The notes beneath the pieces were generated by a model. The model did not search any database. It was not told where the DNA came from and saw nothing but the letters and a program-made list of their open reading frames with translations. Positions 15,853-21,326 of a DNA stretch of 21,326 bases are shown here, piece after piece (position 1 is the stretch's first letter; each line of letters starts with the position of its first letter). The position numbers and the translations under genes are program-made. The stretch spans positions 1 to 21,326 of the forward strand of contig CALCJG010000380.1 in NCBI GenBank assembly GCA_937967705.1, in the 5' to 3' direction. This DNA comes from an uncultured Spirochaetia bacterium. GTDB lineage: Bacteria > Spirochaetota > UBA4802 > JAGODF01.

Positions 15853-16584
15853 TTAAATCCCCGGTTCCTCACCTCCCAAAATGGCGTTGCGGTAGCTGAT
15901 TCCGAAGTAGCCCTGATGGCCCTCGGTGTTGGTCTTGCTCTTGCTCACCGGCATGTAGCCGTAATTGTATTCGGCAAAGAGGGCCCAGTTCGGTCCCAGG
16001 GTCACCTCGATCCCGGCCCCGCCCACAATCCCCAGGGAGGTGTACTTCTTGGAGTCCACCTTCTCCTTGGTGTCCAAGTCGTAGGAGGTAATGTTGGTGT
16101 GCTGAACCCGGGGGGCCGCCAGAACGTATCCCTGCCAGAGCCGGCCCCAGAAGTACCAGCCGTAAATGTAGCGCAGCCCCGCGTCCAGGGCCATCGCGTT
16201 GATCTTCCCCTTGTAGACGATGTAATCGTCCTTCTGCTCCACCTTGCTGTCGCTCATCTCGAAATGCTTGTAGGTAAAGCGGGCGTAATAGTCGTGCCCG
16301 TTTCCGTAGCGGCTCCGGTTGCGGGAAAAGAAGTAGTCCGCAAAGGCGGCCCAGTTGTCGTCGTAGTATTTGTCCGCCTTGCTGTCCGCCAGGTGTACCG
16401 TGCCGAAGGCGCCCCCGCCCAGGCGTATCAGGGAGGCCTTGCGCACCGTGTTGCTCTCGCGGATCAACGCGTCGGTCTCGTCGTAGCTTTTCGGGGTCGC
16501 CCATAAGACCAGGGGGGTGCCCGCCAGAAAGGCCGTAAGGATCAGGATTTGTGTCAGGGATTTCATCATCGGCTTTATGCTCAT
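15853..16584 (-). CDS. Predicted outer-membrane beta-barrel protein
   Basis: 243 residues from ATG 16584; ATGs at 16569 and 16566 are also possible, and none has a strong ribosome-binding site. A signal peptide (about 1-30, LILTAFLAGTPLVLWA) is followed by alternating amphipathic strands rich in tyrosine, tryptophan and glycine: YYARFTYKHFEMSD, DYIVYKGKINAMALDAGLRY, YTSLGIVGGAGIEVTLG and WALFAEYNYGYMPVS. The end GYFGISYRNAIL fits a last strand, though there is no terminal phenylalanine and a short tail follows. It resembles small 8- to 10-stranded OmpA/OmpW-like barrels without matching one I can name. It is followed closely by the seven-repeat lipoprotein gene. Confidence 0.7.
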   Translation of the reverse strand: MSIKPMMKSLTQILILTAFLAGTPLVLWATPKSYDETDALIRESNTVRKASLIRLGGGAFGTVHLADSKADKYYDDNWAAFADYFFSRNRSRYGNGHDYYARFTYKHFEMSDSKVEQKDDYIVYKGKINAMALDAGLRYIYGWYFWGRLWQGYVLAAPRVQHTNITSYDLDTKEKVDSKKYTSLGIVGGAGIEVTLGPNWALFAEYNYGYMPVSKSKTNTEGHQGYFGISYRNAILGGEEPGI

Positions 16585-16756
16585 TCTGTATTGCCCGCTT
16601 CTGTTCCACCCGCCTCTTCCCGGAACTTTACAGACGGCGGAGCATAAGGGCTTACTGTACACTACAGGGCGGGTGGAAGATTGTCAAACAGATAATCTAA
16701 AGGAGCGTATTTTTTAAAAGGGGGTGATGAGGTCGATCCCGGAAAGAGACCCCGCC

Positions 16757-16800
16757 GGAGACCGTCCCGCTCCCTTGAGGAACGGGACGGACGACTCTCC
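16757..16800. repeat. Long imperfect hairpin between OmpA-like and barrel genes
   Basis: CCGTCCCG (16762-16769) pairs with CGGGACGG (16783-16790), with further inner pairs after one mismatch and an outer GGAGA/TCTCC pairing at 16757-16761 and 16796-16800. It lies in the 249-base gap downstream of the OmpA-like gene. Neither strand has a clear T-run next to it, so it is not a textbook terminator. It may still protect the 3' end of the OmpA-like mRNA. Confidence 0.5.
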
Positions 16801-16833
16801 TTTGAGGTATTATTTTGTTGGAGGGTTGATACC

Positions 16834-17334
16834 TTATGTAGACGGAACGAGCTTGAAGGTTACACGGCGCTGGCGGGGATCGGAGATTCCGATATCCGGA
16901 ACGGGATCGGAATAACCCACGCCCTTATAGGTCAGCTTGTCTTTCGGAACGCCGTTCTTGACGAGTTCCCTGTAAACCGCCCTGGCACGCATCGTGGAAA
17001 CGGGTTTTTTGGATCGGGAGTATCTCGGTTTGGCCACGTGGCCGGTCACCTGCAGCTTGTATCCCTCGGGCATCTTACTGATGATCTCCCTGACGGCCGG
17101 GAGAATATCCTTAACCCAGTCCTTGACGACCTCTTTCTTCAGCTTGGCGCTGTCGGCGCTGAAGCCCTTTACGGGCATCTCCGCCAGCTTTTCATTGGAT
17201 GCCTTGACGATCATCTCGGTGCCGAATCCCGATTGTACCTTTGGCTCTTCCTTCTTGACCTGCTTCTGAGCGCACCCCAGTGAAAACAGAGCGGCCACCA
17301 GCAGCGACAATAATAGTACCGGTATTTTTCTCAT
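16834..17334 (-). CDS. OmpA-like lipoprotein lacking the usual peptidoglycan-binding Asp
   Basis: 166 residues. The lipoprotein signal ends LFSLGC with lipidation at C21. An OmpA C-terminal-like domain covers about 52-164: GFSADSAKLKKEV, then YKLQVTGHVA, then STMRARAVYRELVKNGV, then LTYKGVGYSDPVP and RQRRVTFKL. These domains clamp the outer membrane to peptidoglycan. In the family the GHTD aspartate and an arginine 15 residues later bind diaminopimelate. Here the motif reads GHVA, so Asp is Ala101, while the arginine (R116) is kept. Peptidoglycan binding may be weakened or altered. AAGGAGGT lies nine bases before the ATG. The promoter region is the AT-rich gap shared with glgP. Confidence 0.88.
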   Translation of the reverse strand: MRKIPVLLLSLLVAALFSLGCAQKQVKKEEPKVQSGFGTEMIVKASNEKLAEMPVKGFSADSAKLKKEVVKDWVKDILPAVREIISKMPEGYKLQVTGHVAKPRYSRSKKPVSTMRARAVYRELVKNGVPKDKLTYKGVGYSDPVPDIGISDPRQRRVTFKLVPST

Positions 17335-17600
17335 TACTGATACCTCCTTATGTAAAATATTGATCTGTCTTTATTCGCCTGTGTAGTGTAATATATACTT
17401 ATTTGAATAACACATGCTAATGTATTAAAACTATCTAATATAAATATAATGTAAATATAAAATTATTTCCAAAAAATTGGCAAGAAAAAAAGATAATTTA
17501 TTATATTAAATTATTTTTTTTATAAATATTATTTATATTTTAATATTTCATTTATTTGAAATATTATATTATTGAGCATATTTCAAATAATGTTCTAAAT
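17335..17600. other. Very AT-rich divergent intergenic region
   Basis: No gene is supported between the OmpA-like start (17334) and glgP (17726), 391 bases. About 17390-17590 is almost pure A/T with long A and T runs, in sharp contrast to the GC-rich flanks. Such DNA is likely to be curved and to bind nucleoid proteins. It must hold promoters for both genes. One candidate towards glgP is TTGAGC (17572-17577), 16 bases, TCTAAA (17594-17599) with a TG just upstream. Confidence 0.5.
17541..17590. repeat. Three alternating half-sites forming two overlapping dyads
   Basis: TAATATTTCA (17541-17550), TGAAATATTA (17557-17566) and ATATTTCAAATAA (17578-17590) alternate in direction. The first two are perfect 10-bp arms six bases apart. 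TTATTTGAAATAT (17552-17564) and the third are perfect 13-bp arms 13 bases apart. The right dyad overlaps the candidate glgP -35. AT-richness raises the chance of random dyads, but arms of 10 and 13 bp are long. Confidence 0.45.
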
Positions 17601-17673
17601 GGGGGCCTGATCCCCTTTTTCCAGGGGTCCAACGGATAATCCGGCAAAAGGTTCTTGACGATCGGGCTTTTTT
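17601..17673 (+). promoter_or_regulatory. Structured leader or small RNA upstream of glgP, with U-runs
   Basis: Three pairings compete. GGGG (17602-17605) with CCCC (17612-17615) is followed by TTTTT. CCCCT (17612-17616) also pairs with AGGGG (17623-17627). GCCTGATC (17605-17612) pairs with GATCGGGC (17660-17667), eight pairs with one G-U, and is followed at once by TTTTTT (17668-17673). CGGA/TCCG (17633-17636, 17640-17643) forms a small inner stem. No plus-strand gene lies upstream, so a terminator here would act on the glgP transcript (attenuation) or end a short RNA. It matches no riboswitch class I recognise. Confidence 0.4.
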
Positions 17674-17725
17674 GTATAGCATAAGGGATGGAAATGAAGA
17701 ATCTCACAGTGAACCGGGAGACGGT

Positions 17726-20239
17726 ATGGCAGAAAAAAAGAGTGTTCCCAAGAAAAAACTGACCCCTTCCACCAACGATTTTCAGGGAAGGGATGTCGAA
17801 TCCCTTCAGCTCTCCTTCGTCAATCACCTGGAGTATTCCTGCGCCAAGGACGAATATTCCGCCACAGACCTGGATCTCTTCAAGAGCCTGGCCTACACCG
17901 CCCGCGACAGGCTCATCGAACGCTGGGTGGAGACGCAGCAGAGCTATTACGATCAGGACGCCAAGCGGGTCTATTATCTCTCCCTGGAGTTCCTGATAGG
18001 GAGGACCCTGGGCAACAGCCTCATCAATCTGGACCTCTATGAGAACGTGAACAGGGCGCTTCTGGATCTGGGGTACAGCCTGGAGGATCTACAGGAAATG
18101 GAATGGGATGCCGGCCTGGGCAACGGGGGGCTGGGCAGACTGGCGGCCTGCTTTCTCGATTCCATGGCCACCCTGGAGCTACCGGCCTACGGATATGGCA
18201 TACGTTACGAGTACGGGATCTTCTTTCAGAGGATCAAGGACGGATATCAGATCGAAACCCCCGACAACTGGCTCCGCTACGGGAATCCCTGGGAGTTCGC
18301 CCGTCCGGAGTATCTCTACCCGGTGCATTTCCACGGGCGGGTCAACACCTATACCGATTCAAGCGGGCGTCAGCGCTTCAGCTGGACGGATACGGAAGTG
18401 GTGATGGCCATGGCCTACGATACCCCGGTGCCGGGCTACAGGAACAATACCGTCAACAATCTGCGCCTCTGGTCGGCCAAGGCCACCCGCGACTTCAACC
18501 TGGAATACTTCAATCACGGCGATTACGAACGGGCCGTGTCGGACAAGGCCCACTCCGAGAACATCTCCAAGGTGCTCTATCCCAACGACAACGTCTTCGA
18601 GGGAAAGGAACTGCGCCTCAAGCAGGAGTACTTCTTCGTTTCCGCCACGCTGCAGGACATCGTGCGGCGGTATAAAAAGGGGCATGAGAATTTCACCTCC
18701 TTCGCTGACAAGGTGGCGGTGCAGTTGAACGACACGCATCCCGCCATTGCCATCGCCGAGCTGATGCGAATCTTTCTGGACAACGAAGGGCTGGACTGGG
18801 ACACCGCCTGGGAGATCACCACGGGAACCTTCGGATATACCAATCACACCGTCCTGCCCGAGGCGCTGGAGCAGTGGCCCGTGAGCCTCATGGAGAGCGT
18901 TCTACCGCGCCACCTTCAGATCATCTACGAGATCAACCAGCGCTTTCTGGACCGCATCCGGGAGCGTTTCCCCGGCGACAACGCGCGGCTGCGGCGGATG
19001 TCCATAATAGAAGAGGGACAGGAGCGGAGGGTCCGCATGGCCCATCTGGCAATTGCGGGAAGCCATTCCCTCAACGGCGTGGCGGCTCTGCATTCGGATA
19101 TTCTCAGGACCGGCGTCTTTCAGGATTTTTACGAGATATGGCCGGAAAAGTTCAACAACAAGACCAACGGTATAACCCAGCGCCGCTGGCTGAAACTCTG
19201 CAACCCGGGGCTGTCCTCCCTCATCAGCTCGCGCATAGGGGACGCCTGGGTGAAGGACCTCCGGGAGTTGAAGAAAATCGTGCCCTTCGGTGAGGAGAGC
19301 GGCTTCCGGGAGGATTGGCGGAGCATCAAGCGCGGCAACAAGGAAAAGCTCGCCGCCTTCATAGAGGGTATACAGGAGGTGGACATCAATCCTGATTCCC
19401 TCTTTGACGTTCAGGTGAAGCGGATACATGAGTACAAGCGGCAGCTGTTGAACGCGCTCCATGTGATGACACTCTTTAACCGGATCAAATCGCGGCCCGA
19501 AGGGGATTACCTCCCCCGTACCGTCCTCTTTGCCGGGAAGGCGGCGCCGGGATACTTCATGGCCAAGCTCATCATAAAGCTGATAAACGCCCTGGGGGAT
19601 CTGATCAACAACGATCCGGACATCGGAGACCGCCTCAAGGTGGTCTTCATTCCCAATTACTCCGTTTCGCTTGCGGAGAAGATCATGCCGGCGGCGGACC
19701 TCTCAGAGCAGATATCCACGGCGGGCACCGAGGCCTCCGGTACGGGCAACATGAAGTTCGCCCTCAACGGGGCGCTCACCATCGGTACACTGGACGGCGC
19801 CAACGTGGAGATACGCGAGGAGGTGGGGGAGGAGAACATCTTCATCTTCGGGATGGACACCGACGAGGTCTTCCGGATGAAATCCACCGGGTACAATCCC
19901 CAGCACTACTATCACGGGAACCCGGAGCTGAAAGCGGCGCTGGACCTGATGCAGAACGGGATACTGGCTCCCGAGGAGCCCGGCCTCTTCGGCCCTCTTG
20001 TCCAGTCCCTCCTGCAGGGGGATCAGTACATGCTGCTGGCGGATTACGAGTCCTACATCCGGTGCCATGAACGGGTGGAGAGCACCTACCGGGACCAGGA
20101 GACCTGGACCCGCATGTGCATCCGAAACGTGGCGGGAATGGGAAAGTTTTCCACGGACCGCACCATCGCCGAATACGCCTCGGAGATATGGAAGGTGAAG
20201 CCGGTGCCGATTAAAATTCCAAGGGAAGGGAAATCCTGA
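17726..20239 (+). CDS. glgP: Glycogen/starch/maltodextrin phosphorylase (GT35)
   Basis: 837 residues, close to the usual 800-850. The enzyme releases glucose-1-phosphate from alpha-1,4-glucan ends using phosphate and PLP, in the cytoplasm. The family is plain throughout: [81 protein letters not shown], and [19 protein letters not shown] with the PLP lysine at K677. I chose ATG 17726 (GGGAG upstream) over an in-frame TTG at 17672, which lies in the leader U-run. The first 20 residues are a basic tail not seen in the core family. The sigma-54 activator gene starts 15 bases after the stop, so they are likely co-transcribed. No other glycogen gene is in view. Confidence 0.97.
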   Translation: MAEKKSVPKKKLTPSTNDFQGRDVESLQLSFVNHLEYSCAKDEYSATDLDLFKSLAYTARDRLIERWVETQQSYYDQDAKRVYYLSLEFLIGRTLGNSLINLDLYENVNRALLDLGYSLEDLQEMEWDAGLGNGGLGRLAACFLDSMATLELPAYGYGIRYEYGIFFQRIKDGYQIETPDNWLRYGNPWEFARPEYLYPVHFHGRVNTYTDSSGRQRFSWTDTEVVMAMAYDTPVPGYRNNTVNNLRLWSAKATRDFNLEYFNHGDYERAVSDKAHSENISKVLYPNDNVFEGKELRLKQEYFFVSATLQDIVRRYKKGHENFTSFADKVAVQLNDTHPAIAIAELMRIFLDNEGLDWDTAWEITTGTFGYTNHTVLPEALEQWPVSLMESVLPRHLQIIYEINQRFLDRIRERFPGDNARLRRMSIIEEGQERRVRMAHLAIAGSHSLNGVAALHSDILRTGVFQDFYEIWPEKFNNKTNGITQRRWLKLCNPGLSSLISSRIGDAWVKDLRELKKIVPFGEESGFREDWRSIKRGNKEKLAAFIEGIQEVDINPDSLFDVQVKRIHEYKRQLLNALHVMTLFNRIKSRPEGDYLPRTVLFAGKAAPGYFMAKLIIKLINALGDLINNDPDIGDRLKVVFIPNYSVSLAEKIMPAADLSEQISTAGTEASGTGNMKFALNGALTIGTLDGANVEIREEVGEENIFIFGMDTDEVFRMKSTGYNPQHYYHGNPELKAALDLMQNGILAPEEPGLFGPLVQSLLQGDQYMLLADYESYIRCHERVESTYRDQETWTRMCIRNVAGMGKFSTDRTIAEYASEIWKVKPVPIKIPREGKS

Positions 20240-20254
20240 GATAAAATCTAGTTT

Positions 20255-21276
20255 ATGGAAGATAATCATACAGGCTCAGGGATCGGCACCGACATCATCC
20301 TCAACAGCATCGCGGACGGGGTTTTTACGGTGGACCGGGATTTCCGCATCACCTCGCTCAACCGGGCCGCCGAGGCCATTCTGGGGATCAAGGCAAGCGA
20401 GGCGGTGGGACGTCTCTGCTATGAGGTGTTCCATGCCAGCATCTGCGAGCATTCCTGCGCCCTGCGGGAGACCATAGGCAGCTCACGGAACATTATCGAC
20501 AGGACGATCTTCATCGTAAACGCCGGCGGGGAGCGAATCCCCGTGACCATCAGCACGGCTCTTCTGAGAGACCGGGACGGGGAGATCATCGGGGGCGTGG
20601 AGACCTTTCGGGACGTCAGCGAGGTGGAAGAGCTCCGCAAGGCCATAGAGGGCCGGTATACCTTTGAGGATATTGTGAGCAAGAGCAAGGCCATGCAGGA
20701 CATCTTCAGGATTCTGCCCGATGTATCGGAGAGCGACAGTTCCGTGCTGATAGAGGGAGCCAGCGGGACGGGCAAGGAACTGGTGGCCCGGGCCATCCAT
20801 AATCTGAGCCCCCGGAGGGATCAGCCGATGGTGGTGATCAACTGCGCCGCCCTGCCCGACAATCTCCTGGAGTCAGAGCTCTTCGGCTACAAGGCCGGGG
20901 CCTTTACCGATGCCAAAAAGGACCGGCCGGGAAAGATCGCAGCTGCGGGCAACGGGACGCTCTTCCTGGACGAGATCGGGGAGATCAGCCAGGCTCTCCA
21001 GGTGAAGCTGCTGCGCTTCCTGCAGGACCGGACCTATGAACCCCTGGGATCGACGGAAACGGTCCGGGCGGACGTGCGCATCATCGCCGCCACCAACCGG
21101 GATCTGCGGGAGGAGGTGGCTCGGGGTCGGTTCCGCGACGATCTTTATTACCGGATCAACGTCATCGGTCTCCGGCTGCCGTCTCTCCGGGACAGGCTGG
21201 AGGATGTTCCGCTGCTGGTGCGGCATTTTCTACGCAAATACAACATTCTCAAGGGGAAAAACATCGCCGGGGTGGA
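20255..21276 (+). CDS. PAS-domain sigma-54-dependent activator, 3' truncated by contig end
   Basis: About 341 genuine residues. A PAS sensor domain at about 10-125 is followed by an AAA+ sigma-54-interaction domain from about 138. Visible motifs: Walker A GASGTGKE (168-175), GAFTDA (215-220) where most relatives have GAFTGA, Walker B GTLFLDEIGE (234-243), and FRDDLYYRINV with the arginine-finger region. The end of the AAA+ domain and the DNA-binding helix-turn-helix are missing. The PAS domain carries C55, C64 and C68, a cysteine group that could bind metal, heme or an Fe-S cluster, or act as a redox switch. No receiver domain is present, so it senses directly. The start lacks a ribosome-binding site and may rely on coupling to glgP. 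The last residues of the open frame past 21276 come from adapter, not genome. Confidence 0.93.
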
Positions 21277-21326
21277 AGATCGGAAGAGCGTCGTGTAGGG
21301 AAAGAGTGTAGATCTCGGTGGTCGCC
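21277..21326. other. Illumina TruSeq adapter sequence at contig end
   Basis: The last 50 bases begin AGATCGGAAGAGCGTCGTG and continue through AGATCTCGGTGGTCGCC, which is the complement of the standard Illumina universal adapter. It is a library artefact, not genomic DNA. It puts a false stop (TAG at 21296-21298) on the sigma-54 activator frame and creates the false C-terminus DRKSVV. Confidence 0.98.

Noticed and set aside
17400..17600. Replication origin or attachment site in the AT-rich gap
   Set aside because: No DnaA-box cluster, integrase, tRNA or direct-repeat boundary is visible; divergent promoters explain it more simply.
17672..17725. Earlier TTG start for glgP
   Set aside because: It overlaps the U-run of the leader and adds a tail foreign to the family; ATG 17726 has GGGAG in place.

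Overview
The window is a fairly GC-rich bacterial chromosome segment from a Gram-negative (diderm) organism. The evidence for two membranes is several lipoproteins, an OmpA-type lipoprotein, a predicted outer-membrane beta-barrel and a periplasmic HtrA protease. The mix of GAF/HD-GYP, PAS/sigma-54 activator, dCache chemoreceptor, SUMF1-domain and FecR-domain genes is the style of environmental Desulfobacterota (old Deltaproteobacteria) or Spirochaetota. The sequence alone does not decide between them. The last 50 bases are Illumina library adapter, so the true genomic sequence stops at about 21276. I see no rRNA, tRNA, CRISPR array, insertion sequence or phage gene.

Layout. (1) 1-2704: the C-terminal end of a FecR-domain protein meets, tail to tail, a minus-strand operon of rhodanese, MauE/DoxX-like membrane protein and DegT-type sugar aminotransferase, joined by ATGA overlaps. 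(2) 2770-6489: a GAF/HD-GYP cyclic-di-GMP phosphodiesterase candidate and an HtrA/DegP protease are divergent. Their shared control region carries a 10-bp dyad whose two arms each look like a -10 element. (3) 6695-9604: a DUF4349-like lipoprotein, an anchored SUMF1-domain protein and, convergent to it, a lipoprotein built of seven propeller-like repeats. (4) 9887-13195: a dCache chemoreceptor with a strong terminator, then a MarR regulator and a short QueG-like iron-sulfur protein. The MarR gene has a near-consensus promoter overlapped by a perfect dyad. (5) 13355-17334: an AT-rich orphan lipoprotein, a second seven-repeat lipoprotein paralogous to the first, an outer-membrane barrel and an OmpA-like lipoprotein. 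(6) 17335-21276: a very AT-rich intergenic region, a potentially structured leader, glycogen phosphorylase, and a PAS/sigma-54 activator cut off by the contig end.

Much of the window concerns the cell envelope and signalling: periplasmic quality control, lipoproteins, chemotaxis, cyclic-di-GMP turnover and carbon-storage use. The least explained pieces are the paired seven-repeat lipoproteins (one sits in an apparent operon with an outer-membrane barrel), the leader ahead of glgP, and the MarR/QueG-like pair.
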